This document shows, piece by piece, positions 1-7,700 of a stretch of DNA of 8,670 bases. The translations under genes were made by a program, and so were the position numbers. The stretch's first letter is position 1; the number at the start of each line of letters is the position of its first letter. This DNA is from an uncultured delta proteobacterium. GTDB lineage: Bacteria; UBA10199; GCA-002796325; 1-14-0-20-49-13. The DNA lies in NCBI GenBank assembly GCA_903868375.1, contig CAIPVD010000126.1:1-8670 (forward strand), written 5' to 3'. The notes under the pieces were generated by a model. The model made no database searches, was not told the origin of the DNA, and saw only the letters and a program-made list of their open reading frames with translations.

Positions 1-1380
1 TCGACGCATATTACTACCCGCATATCCTTAGCAATACCCCTCGTATCTGCCGCCATGGATACGGTCACGGAATCGGCCACCGCGATCGCAATGGCACAAG
101 AGGGTGGCATTGGCATCATCCACAAGAATTTAACCCCGGAGCAGCAGGCGACAGAAGTCCGTCGCGTAAAAAGATTCGAAAGTGGTGTCGTTTTCGAGCC
201 TATCACTGTCGCTCCAAACCTAACGGTAGCTGAAGCTATCGCCCTACGCGAATTGCATCATGTATCGGGTTTCCCGGTCGTTGATGGCAAAAAACTCGTT
301 GGGCTGGTAACGAACCGCGATATTCAGGCGGCGACAAGCCTGAACGATCCGGTAAGCTCTGTCATGACGCCACTTGCAAAGCTGGTCGTCCTGAAAGAGG
401 GTTCGCCGATCGAAGCGGCAAAGCATATTCTGTTCGAGCGCCGCATCGAAAAGCTTCCGATCGTCAATTCAAACGGCGAGCTGAAGGGCCTTATCACGGT
501 CAAAGATCTAAAACAGCGTTCGGGTTCACCGCATGCAACTCGCGATGAACAAGGCCGTTTACGCTGCGGTGCCGCAATTGGCGCTAGCGCAAAAGATCTA
601 GATAGAGCCGCCATGCTGATAGAAGCGGGCGTCGATTGCATCGTAATAGATACGGCGCACGGACATTCGAAGGGCGTCGTCGATACGGCAAGAACGTTCA
701 AACAAACGTTCAAAGATACGGACCTGATAGCCGGAAACATCGCGACAGGCGAAGCGGCAGAGGCATTAATTAAAGCCGGCGCCGATGCGGTAAAGGTCGG
801 CATTGGCCCAGGAAGCATCTGCACAACTCGTATAGTCGCAGGCGTTGGGATGCCGCAGATATCGGCCATTATGAACTGCGCTGAAATCGCCAAGAAGAAA
901 CATGTATCTGTTATAGCCGACGGTGGCATTAAATTTTCGGGCGATGTGACGAAGGCGATAGCGGCGGGCGCGGACGTTGTGATGATCGGCTCTTTATTTG
1001 CTGGCACCGACGAAACACCGGGCGAACTTTTCCTCTACCACGGTCGCACTTATAAAGGATACCGCGGCATGGGTTCACTATCTGCCATGTGCAGCGGTGG
1101 CAACGAACGCTATTTCCAGGGGCACATTAAAGAAGCTGAAAAGTTCGTGCCGGAAGGTATCGAAGGACGTGTTCCATATCGTGGCAAGGTTGCAACGGTT
1201 GTACATCAGCTGGTTGGTGGGCTTCGTTCAGGAATGGGATATTGCGGTTGCCCGACCATTCAGGATCTAAAAACAAAGACAAAGTTCGTGAAGATATCGC
1301 AGGCTGGACTAAAAGAATCGCATGTACACGATGTGACTATTACAAAAGAAGCCCCAAACTATTGGATGGAGAATAAATAA
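1..1380 (+). CDS. guaB: IMP dehydrogenase, 5'-truncated by window edge
   Basis: IMP dehydrogenase oxidises IMP to XMP with NAD+, the committed step of guanine nucleotide synthesis in the cytosol. The frame is open from base 1. The first 18 codons (ending PLVSAA before the Met at 55) align with the family N-terminus, so the ATG at 55 is internal and about 30 residues are missing. Numbering from that Met: the barrel start MDTVTE is at 1-6; two CBS domains lie at about 48-92 and 100-155; the phosphate-binding and catalytic loop GPGSICTTR is at 251-259 with nucleophile Cys256; the ADGG phosphate loop is at 288-291; YRGMGS is at 336-341; the flap pair is Arg352-Tyr353, followed by [10 protein letters not shown] at 366-375. 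All expected catalytic elements are present and the C-terminus is complete. The stop codon abuts the guaA start, so the two are almost certainly co-transcribed. The promoter lies outside the window. Confidence 0.97.
   Translation, partial: STHITTRISLAIPLVSAAMDTVTESATAIAMAQEGGIGIIHKNLTPEQQATEVRRVKRFESGVVFEPITVAPNLTVAEAIALRELHHVSGFPVVDGKKLVGLVTNRDIQAATSLNDPVSSVMTPLAKLVVLKEGSPIEAAKHILFERRIEKLPIVNSNGELKGLITVKDLKQRSGSPHATRDEQGRLRCGAAIGASAKDLDRAAMLIEAGVDCIVIDTAHGHSKGVVDTARTFKQTFKDTDLIAGNIATGEAAEALIKAGADAVKVGIGPGSICTTRIVAGVGMPQISAIMNCAEIAKKKHVSVIADGGIKFSGDVTKAIAAGADVVMIGSLFAGTDETPGELFLYHGRTYKGYRGMGSLSAMCSGGNERYFQGHIKEAEKFVPEGIEGRVPYRGKVATVVHQLVGGLRSGMGYCGCPTIQDLKTKTKFVKISQAGLKESHVHDVTITKEAPNYWMENK
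1368..1371 (+). promoter_or_regulatory. Ribosome binding site of guaA inside the guaB end
   Basis: GGAG lies in the last codons of guaB, 9 bases before the guaA ATG at 1381. The guaB TAA (1378-1380) directly precedes that ATG. This arrangement is typical of translational coupling, where ribosomes ending guaB re-initiate on guaA. The motif is seen directly; the coupling is inferred. Confidence 0.65.
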
Positions 1381-2925
1381 ATGGATAAGATATTGGTCCT
1401 CGACTTCGGTTCCCAGACAACGCAGCTAATTGCCAGGCGTATTCGCGAGTTGAATGTTTATTCCGAGATTCACCCGTTCAATATGTCTGTCGAGAAGGTG
1501 AAGGAGTTCGGACCAAAGGGGATCATCCTTTCCGGGAGCCCGGCGCGCGTTATAGAACACGATGTTCCGCGCCTAGATGACAAAATTCTGAATCTAGGCG
1601 TTCCGGTAATGGGCATCTGCTACGGAATGCAGGAGATAGCCCGTATTCTAGATGGAGAAATTTCGGCGGCAGGCACACGCGAATATGGATTTGCAAATAT
1701 CAAGCCGCACAAAAAGAGCAAACTCCTCGACGGTACGGCTGACGCAACAGGTGACGCCACAGTTTGGATGAGCCACAACGACGTTGTTTCAAAAGTTCCG
1801 CCTATGTTCTTCGTCTCATCGCTCACAAAAGATTGCCCGATAGCTTCGATGGAAGACGAGCGCGGCCAGATATTCGGCACGCAGTTTCATCCAGAGGTTA
1901 CACATACGAAGGTCGGCAAGAAGATACTCGAGAATTTCGTGCTGAACATCTGCAAATGCAAGAAATCCTGGACGATGAAGTCTTTCATCGATAACGAGAT
2001 CGAACGGATAAAGAAGATGGTTGGCAGCGACCACGTTATCTTGGGGCTATCAGGTGGCGTAGATTCTTCAGTCGCCGCAATGCTGATACATAAGGCGATA
2101 GGCGACCAGCTAACATGCATATTCGTTGATAACGGCGTCCTTCGCAAGAACGAAGCTGTTAAAGTAGAGAAGATGTTCAAAGAACATTTTCAGCTGAATC
2201 TTATATGCATCGATGCAAGCGATCGATTCCTCAAGAAGCTGGAAGGCGTTAGCGATCCAGAGAAAAAACGCAAAGTTATCGGCGCGGAGTTCATCGGCGT
2301 ATTTGAAGATGCTTCGGCAAAGCTAAAAAATAAGGCGAAATTTCTGGCCCAAGGGACGCTCTATCCGGACGTGATAGAAAGCGTTTCATTCCGTGGCCCT
2401 TCGTGCATGATAAAGAGTCATCACAATGTCGGCGGACTGCCGGCAAAGATGGGGCTGAAATTGTTAGAACCGCTTCGCGAACTTTTTAAAGATGAAGTGC
2501 GTGAATTGGGAAGAGAGCTTGGAATGCCGGAAGAAGCCATTAACCGCCAGCCTTTCCCGGGCCCAGGTTTAGCAGTAAGACTGATCGGCGCCATCACAAA
2601 GAAAGACTTAGATCTTTTGCGAGAGGCCGATGATATCTTGGTGCAAGAAATTAAAGATGCCGGCTGGTATAACAAAGTTTGGCAATCTTTCTGCATATTA
2701 CTTCCGATCCAGACCGTAGGCGTTATGGGCGACGAACGCACATACGAACGTGTCGTTGCCATTCGCGCTGTTCATTCGCAGGACGGAATGAGCGCCGATT
2801 GGGCCGATCTCCCGAACGACCTTTTGCGCAAGATAAGCAATCGCATCATCAACGGCGTGAAAGGCATCAACCGCGTTGTGTACGACATCTCATCCAAGCC
2901 ACCATCTACGATAGAGTGGGAATAG
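1381..2925 (+). CDS. guaA: GMP synthase, glutamine-hydrolysing
   Basis: GMP synthase converts XMP to GMP using ATP and ammonia released from glutamine, completing the pathway begun by guaB. The 514-residue length is normal for the two-domain bacterial enzyme. The class I glutamine amidotransferase domain (about 1-195) shows the nucleophile elbow GICYGMQ with Cys80 and the HPE motif with His170 and Glu172. The ATP pyrophosphatase domain has the PP-loop SGGVDS at 214-219, then [13 protein letters not shown] and IKSHHNVGG. The C-terminal dimerisation part has [12 protein letters not shown] and ends in the family signature [11 protein letters not shown]. One small deviation is SGSP at 51-54, where SGGP is usual near the oxyanion hole. 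The start is fixed by the conserved N-terminus and the adjoining guaB stop. No GC-rich hairpin with a T-run follows it. Confidence 0.98.
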   Translation: MDKILVLDFGSQTTQLIARRIRELNVYSEIHPFNMSVEKVKEFGPKGIILSGSPARVIEHDVPRLDDKILNLGVPVMGICYGMQEIARILDGEISAAGTREYGFANIKPHKKSKLLDGTADATGDATVWMSHNDVVSKVPPMFFVSSLTKDCPIASMEDERGQIFGTQFHPEVTHTKVGKKILENFVLNICKCKKSWTMKSFIDNEIERIKKMVGSDHVILGLSGGVDSSVAAMLIHKAIGDQLTCIFVDNGVLRKNEAVKVEKMFKEHFQLNLICIDASDRFLKKLEGVSDPEKKRKVIGAEFIGVFEDASAKLKNKAKFLAQGTLYPDVIESVSFRGPSCMIKSHHNVGGLPAKMGLKLLEPLRELFKDEVRELGRELGMPEEAINRQPFPGPGLAVRLIGAITKKDLDLLREADDILVQEIKDAGWYNKVWQSFCILLPIQTVGVMGDERTYERVVAIRAVHSQDGMSADWADLPNDLLRKISNRIINGVKGINRVVYDISSKPPSTIEWE

Positions 2926-2992
2926 TCTTGTAATCGTCTATAAAGCCTATTTTGAGATATTTTAAAAAGGTGCATTTTTCAAAAAGAATCAC

Positions 2993-3020
2993 GCAACTTA
3001 TTTGGAGGGGTGACGATAAG
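2993..3020 (+). promoter_or_regulatory. Sigma-28-like promoter candidate (copy 1 of shared motif)
   Basis: GCAA (2993-2996), a 15-base spacer and GACGATAAG (3012-3020) form this motif. The E. coli FliA promoter is TAAA-N15-GCCGATAA, so the spacing matches exactly and the downstream box differs at one base. The same 28-bp block recurs at 8220-8247 with 22 identical positions, including CTT.TTTGG in the spacer. Transcription would begin around 3026, leaving a leader of about 30 bases before the ATG at 3058. The motif is seen directly. The sigma factor assignment is inferred, and the upstream box is not a clean TAAA. The rest of the gap (2926-2992) is AT-rich with no convincing terminator. Confidence 0.5.
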
Positions 3021-3048
3021 TAGTTGTAAATGGACAAACCTGAATATT

Positions 3049-3053
3049 AGAGG
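3049..3053 (+). promoter_or_regulatory. Ribosome binding site deciding the start at 3058
   Basis: AGAGG precedes the ATG at 3058 by four bases, which is slightly tight. The downstream gene at 8254 has a matching AGAGG before its ATG. An in-frame GTG at 3010 lies upstream, but it falls inside the proposed promoter, immediately before the GACGATAA box, so the ATG is preferred. Confidence 0.5.
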
Positions 3054-3057
3054 CCTT

Positions 3058-4392
3058 ATGCAACCAGTAATAATTCAACCGTTCTTAGCGAGTACTTTGT
3101 GGACGGGCGTATCGCCGTTCGTAACGAGTTCGTCCGTTGCAATCCCAATTTCCGGAGTGGTCACCGGTCCGATCTCGACCGAGGCCTTGGCGGCGAGCGT
3201 AAAACCGTGGATGATGGCGCAAAATGTTGGAACGCAAAACAGTGCTTTTAGATTTGCAGATGCCGGAGTGTATCGACCAGATGTGGTAAAAAATGTACGG
3301 TGGCTACTTGCTGCCGATACCCCCGCATCGGCAATCGGAAACCCTGAAGCTATGGCGTCGGGAATTGCAGCAAAAGTAGCGGATGCTCCAAAATTGATAG
3401 TATTGGGTGATTGGATTCCAGTCGAGATTAGGGCGGCGGTGGAGGAGCGCTTGGACGAATTGGCGGCGATTCCAATTGATAGACTGGATGTTTCAGTAAG
3501 ATTAGCAAATTGTTTGATGACCGCAGGTCATTCTTTCCTTGGAAGTGTTTTGGGGACAAGCCACCAAGAGTTACTAAAAATAAGGAACTTTGGTCGTGGA
3601 GCCTTCAGCGAACTTGCGCACGTTTTGCAGGACGTGGTGGCGGGAATGGGCGGATTGCCTTTCGCTTCAATTATCTCTGAATCAATTACCCCTTCGCCGG
3701 GAACCGTTACGCCAGGCCTGGTTCCCACAGTTGCGATTGGGAGGAACTCTCTAGGCGATGGGGTTTGGGTTTTCGGTGGCATCAGCGCAGAACAGTTGGC
3801 GGTCTTGAAGCAAATTCCGCTTAATCATCCCGCCCCGGGAAAATTTGATTTTCTGGGAATTAAACTACAAGGTAGATTGGTAAGCTATGTGCATGACCAT
3901 GGATTTACTTCCCTGGGTGATGTTTTGAAGAAAGGGCCTGCGGAAATGATAAAGGTGCCGCACTTTGGGCGCAAATCTTTAAATGAACTGCGCGATCTTC
4001 TGGGGGCCGTGATCGCAAAGATGAGCGCCCTTGACTGGAGCATGGAACAATTGGCCGCTTCACCCGCGCCGACCGTCCCCACCCGAAAAAATCAGGATTT
4101 GCCGGGCAACTGGATTCCTGAAGATCTTAGGGGCCTGGTCGTGAAGTACCAAGAAGCCCTGGATGACACCTCGGGCACTTCTTATGAGCACGGAGTAGTT
4201 ACCTTTAAAGGAATTGAACTCACGCCATGGACGGGCAAGGCGGTAATGAGAAAGTGGTGGTGGTCTTTTCAGCCGTTTTTAACTCGAAGTAGACGGGATT
4301 TATATATGACCGGCTTCAGGAAAGCGAACTTGGATGAACTCACAGAAGTTTTACGAGCAGTTATTGAAAAAATGGCGAATAAAAATAAATAG
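3058..4392 (+). CDS. Triple RNA polymerase alpha-CTD-like repeat protein
   Basis: A 444-residue protein with no family name I recognise as a whole. Residues 1-110 are rich in Ala, Ser, Thr and Pro with no clear domain or signal peptide. Three modules follow that resemble the helical DNA-binding C-terminal domain of RpoA. Module 1 (about 137-197) has VRLANCL, LLKIRNFGR and a closing helix; it keeps the equivalents of E. coli R265, N268, C269 and G296 (R148, N151, C152, G179). Module 2 (263-322) has HFGRKSLNELRDLL and keeps R273, G304, K306 and S307. Module 3 (383-439) is degenerate, with a WWW cluster and ANLDELTEVL. Each module is preceded by a GxW motif: GDWIP at 117, GVWVF at 235, GNWIP at 350. 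There is no RpoA N-terminal or RNA polymerase assembly domain, so this is not rpoA. DNA or RNA polymerase binding is plausible but inferred. A sigma-28-like promoter precedes it; it is separate from guaBA and dnaE in style, with more TTG and GGA codons. Confidence 0.85.
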   Translation: MQPVIIQPFLASTLWTGVSPFVTSSSVAIPISGVVTGPISTEALAASVKPWMMAQNVGTQNSAFRFADAGVYRPDVVKNVRWLLAADTPASAIGNPEAMASGIAAKVADAPKLIVLGDWIPVEIRAAVEERLDELAAIPIDRLDVSVRLANCLMTAGHSFLGSVLGTSHQELLKIRNFGRGAFSELAHVLQDVVAGMGGLPFASIISESITPSPGTVTPGLVPTVAIGRNSLGDGVWVFGGISAEQLAVLKQIPLNHPAPGKFDFLGIKLQGRLVSYVHDHGFTSLGDVLKKGPAEMIKVPHFGRKSLNELRDLLGAVIAKMSALDWSMEQLAASPAPTVPTRKNQDLPGNWIPEDLRGLVVKYQEALDDTSGTSYEHGVVTFKGIELTPWTGKAVMRKWWWSFQPFLTRSRRDLYMTGFRKANLDELTEVLRAVIEKMANKNK

Positions 4393-4444
4393 GATCATGC
4401 TTTCCTAATTAGCTTATTTTGAAAATCTGAATTCAATATTTCTT

Positions 4445-4522
4445 AGGGACAGGCCGCTCGTATTGGAGGGTGTTGGTATTATCCAAACGACAGATGGATA
4501 GCGTTTCATGCAGCCTGTCCCT
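4445..4522. repeat. REP/MITE-like palindrome-ended element, copy 1
   Basis: A 78-bp unit bounded by perfect 10-bp inverted ends, AGGGACAGGC (4445-4454) and GCCTGTCCCT (4513-4522). Inside, CGCT (4455-4458) can pair with AGCG (4500-4503), and TATCCA (4480-4485) with TGGATA (4495-4500) around a 9-base loop; these two internal pairings compete at base 4500. The sequence differs from copy 2 at only four positions. TCTTA occurs at the left edge (4441-4445) and again one base beyond the right edge (4524-4528), a possible target duplication. No transposase is encoded nearby, so any mobility would need one acting in trans. RAYT-type elements often have GGGACAGG-like ends, which is the basis for the label; this remains an inference. 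Confidence 0.75.
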
Positions 4523-4559
4523 GTCTTAAGGAGATCGCTTGCTTTGCTCGCACTGTTAA

Positions 4560-4637
4560 AGGGACAGGCCGCTCGTATTGGAGGGCGTTGGTATTATCCA
4601 AATGGCAGATGGATAGCGGTTCATGCAGCCTGTCCCT
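4560..4637. repeat. REP/MITE-like palindrome-ended element, copy 2
   Basis: Second copy of the 78-bp unit, 115 bases after the first and in the same orientation, with 74 of 78 positions identical. The terminal 10-bp arms (4560-4569 and 4628-4637) and the inner TATCCA/TGGATA pairing (4595-4600, 4610-4615) are unchanged; the four substitutions lie outside the arms. One of them, T to G, makes AGCGG, which extends the pairing with the left CCGCT. Similarity continues past the right arm: GGAGATCGCT occurs at 4530-4539 after copy 1 and at 4644-4653 after copy 2, so the duplicated unit is about 94 bp. Confidence 0.75.
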
Positions 4638-4647
4638 ATCTGGGGAG

Positions 4648-4672
4648 ATCGCTAAGCATTCTGCTTAGCGAT
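4648..4672. repeat. Perfect 10-bp stem-loop, possible weak transcription barrier
   Basis: ATCGCTAAGC and GCTTAGCGAT are exact reverse complements around the 5-base loop ATTCT. It begins in the tail shared by both 78-bp elements; after copy 1 the matching tail does not form this hairpin. No T-run follows (the next bases are AACACTTG), so it is not a typical intrinsic terminator. It sits just upstream of the candidate dnaE promoter and may instead be part of the repeat element. Confidence 0.6.
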
Positions 4673-4677
4673 AACAC

Positions 4678-4707
4678 TTGACGTGGGTTGCCTTACCGCG
4701 CTAGCTA
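4678..4707 (+). promoter_or_regulatory. Weak sigma-70 type promoter candidate for dnaE
   Basis: TTGACG (4678-4683) matches a -35 box at five of six positions. The best-placed -10 is TAGCTA (4702-4707), after an 18-base spacer, and it is a poor match to TATAAT. If used, the leader would be very short, close to the ATG at 4721. The argument rests mainly on the -35 box and on dnaE needing its own start after the repeat region. Confidence 0.25.
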
Positions 4708-4720
4708 ACGTGCACCCATT

Positions 4721-7700
4721 ATGCCGCATTCACAGTTCGTCCATCTTCATAACCATTCCTATTACAGCCTTCTCGACGGCGCTATTCCTATAGATGCGAT
4801 GATAAGTAAGGCGAAGGAGTATAACCTTCCCGCCTTGGCTATTACCGACCATGGAAACATGTTCGGCGCTATCGAGTTCTATCAGAAGTGTATTGCGAAC
4901 GGCATTAAGCCAATAATCGGCTGCGAATGTTACATCGTGAGCAACAACGGTTCCAGAAAGGACCGCGACCCAAGAAAGGCCGGGGAAGGCCACTATAATC
5001 ACCTCGTTCTGCTTGCCAAAAACCATAAAGGTTACCAGAATCTTTGCCATCTTATCACTTCAAGCTATATTGAGGGGTTCTATTATAAGCCTCGGATAGA
5101 TAAGGATATTTTGTCGCAGTATCACGAAGGGCTTATAGCCATGAGCGCTTGCCTAAAAGGCGAGATTCCGTGGCTACTTCATAACGGCGATGAAGAGGGA
5201 GCAGCAGCTGCTACCGAATGGTTCGTAAAGCTATTTACGAAGGAGCGCTTTTATTTGGAGTTGATGGAGAACGGCCTGCCGGAAACAAAGCCGGTGAATG
5301 AAGGGCTTAAGCGCCTGGCGAAGAAATATGGAATTGGCCTCGTTGCAACGAACGATTGCCATTATCTAAAGCAGAGCGATGCTTCAATTCACGACGCGCT
5401 TCTTTGCATCCAGACCGGCGCGAATATCCAAGACACGAGCCGCATGCGCTTCTCGACCGATCAGTTCTATTTTAGAAGCCCGGACGAGATGAAGGCCCTG
5501 TTTGCCGATACGCCGGAGGCGATATCCAATACGATAGCGATTGCTGAGAAGTGCAATCTGGAGCTGGATCTTAAAACATATCACTTCCCGCAATTCAAGT
5601 TGCCAGAGGGAAAAGAACTGGCGGCGTATTTTGAGGAAAAGGCCGCTGAAGGTTTCAAGAGCCGCTTCAGTGAAATAAAAGATCCAATTCTTATCAAGAC
5701 CTACGAAGAAAGATTTCAGACCGAACTTCATTTGATCAAGCAGATGGGATTTGCCGGATATTTTCTTATCGTCGCCGACTTCATTAACTGGGCAAAGAGC
5801 AAGCGTATTCCAGTTGGCCCGGGGCGCGGTTCTGCCGCAGGTTCGCTAATTGCCTATTGCATGAACATTACGGACGTCGATCCGATACCAAATAAACTTT
5901 TGTTCGAACGTTTCTTGAACCCCGAACGTATCAGCATGCCTGATATGGATATCGACTTCTGCATGCGCCGCCGCCAGGAGGTGATCGAATACGTTCGCGA
6001 AAAATACGGATACGTTTCGCAGATCATAACCTTCGGAAAGATGAAGGCTCGCGCGGTGATCCGCGATGTGGGCCGCGTTATGGGGATGAACTACGGCGAA
6101 GTCGATCGCATTGCGAAACTTATACCGAATGCGCTCAATATGACGCTCGAAGAAGCGTTAAAGATCGAACCGCAGCTTAAGAAACTTGCAAAGGACGACG
6201 AAAATGTCGTGAGGCTGCTTGAGATAGCAAAGGGCCTGGAAGGTTTTCCGCGCCACGCATCTACTCACGCGGCGGGCGTCGTCATGAGCGATCAGCCACT
6301 CGATACGTTCCTGCCTTTATATGTCGGCCAGCACGACGAAATCATCACGCAGTTCGATATGAAGGCGGTCGAAAAAGTAGGACTCGTTAAGTTCGACTTC
6401 TTGGGACTTAAAACGCTGACTGTCATGCACGATGCTATCGAAATGATAACGAAGCGGACCGGTAAAGAGATAGAGCTCTCCAAGATCGGACTCGATGATA
6501 AGCTTGTTTACGAGAAACTTGGGCAAGGCGAAACGGCAGGCGTCTTCCAGCTTGAAAGTAACGGCATGACAGACCTCGTTACCAAGCTGAAACCGTCCAG
6601 CTTTGAAGATATCGTGGCGCTCGTTGCTCTCTTCCGCCCTGGCCCGCTTGGCAGCGGTATGGTCGATGACTTCATCAACCGCAAGCATGGGCGAACGAAG
6701 ATCCTTTATGAACTTCCGCAGCTCGAACCGATACTTAAAGATACGTATGGCGTTATCGTCTATCAGGAACAGGTGATGCAGATAGCTTCTGCTCTTGGCG
6801 GTTTTACTCTTGGCGATGCCGATCTGTTGCGCCGTGCGATGGGCAAGAAAAAGGCCGACGAAATGGCGAAGCAGCGCGAAAAATTCGTTGTAGGCGCTGT
6901 AAGGAACAAGCATCCCAAGGCAAAGGCCGAAGGGATATTCGACCTGATGGCCGAGTTCGCCGGGTATGGATTTAATAAATCACATTCGGCAGCATATGCG
7001 CTTATCGCTTATCAGACGGCGTTTTTAAAATATCATTATCCAACCGAGTTCATGGCGGCGCTACTTACCTCCGAACAAGGAAATACCGATAAGCTTCTCT
7101 TCTATTTGAACGCTTGCCGCGAAATGGAGATAAAGATCCTGCCGCCGAACGTGAACGAAAGCATGACGAACTTTTACGTCACAGGCGATCATGAGATCCG
7201 TTTTGGACTTGCGGCGGTGAAGAACGTTGGCGAAGCTGCGGTCGATTCGATGATAACGGCTAGGGAGGTTGAAGGCCAGCAAAGCCAGCAAGGCAAGCAA
7301 AGTTTTAAATCGCTAGATGACTTCTGCTCAAGGGTAGATTCCAGGCGGGTGAACAAACGCGTGATAGAAAGCTTGATAAAATGCGGCGCATTCGATTGGA
7401 CCGATGTCCATCGTGCGCAGCTATTAACAATATTAGATGTCGCCATGGCGCGCGCTTCGTCCGTGCAGCGCGACCGAGAAATTGGGCAGGGCGGGCTTTT
7501 CGAGATGGTTGGAGCGCCGGAGACGGATTCAAGCTACGCGCAGATCCCCGAAATGGTCCCGTGGTCGGAGCATCAGCTGCTTGCTTACGAAAAGGAAACG
7601 CTCGGCTTCTACATCTCGGGTCATCCTCTGGCGCAATATTCGTCGTTACTTAAACTTTATGCTACCGCTTCTACCGATACTCTCACAACTTTGAATGACG

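Larger units (their letters stand above)
4393..4720 (+). other. 328-base intergenic region with repeats before dnaE
   Basis: No gene is supported here. The first 52 bases are AT-rich without recognisable signals. The remainder holds two 78-bp palindrome-ended repeats, a GC-containing tail shared by both, a perfect stem-loop and a weak promoter candidate for dnaE, each listed separately. Confidence 0.8.

Noticed and set aside
324..1007. Long open frames on the minus strand opposite guaB, guaA and dnaE
   Set aside because: They are shadows of strongly conserved genes; their translations show no family motifs and have no plausible start signals.
2941..2990. AT-rich inverted stretches after guaA (AAAAAGG...TTTTT) as an intrinsic terminator
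   Set aside because: No GC-rich stem; only A and T runs can pair, which is weak evidence for termination.
3030..3050. Six-codon reading frame (MDKPEY) in the leader before 3058, a possible leader peptide
   Set aside because: Too short to judge, has no clear ribosome binding site and no regulatory codon run; likely chance.
3010..3057. GTG at 3010 as an earlier start of the alpha-CTD-like protein (16 extra residues)
   Set aside because: The GTG lies inside the shared 28-bp motif, immediately before the GACGATAA box, so it would precede the predicted transcript start; ATG 3058 has an AGAGG, as the gene at 8254 does.
3058..4392. Gene as rpoA or an RNA polymerase subunit
   Set aside because: Lacks the alpha N-terminal dimerisation and assembly domain and has three CTD-like modules; a normal rpoA would also sit in a ribosomal protein operon.
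4445..4637. The two 78-bp copies as a CRISPR array
   Set aside because: Only two units, with long palindromic ends and related spacing sequence; no cas genes in the window.
7081..7092. ACCGATAAG inside dnaE as another sigma-28-like box
   Set aside because: It is within conserved coding sequence (NTDKL) and lacks the upstream GCAA/TTTGG part at the right distance.
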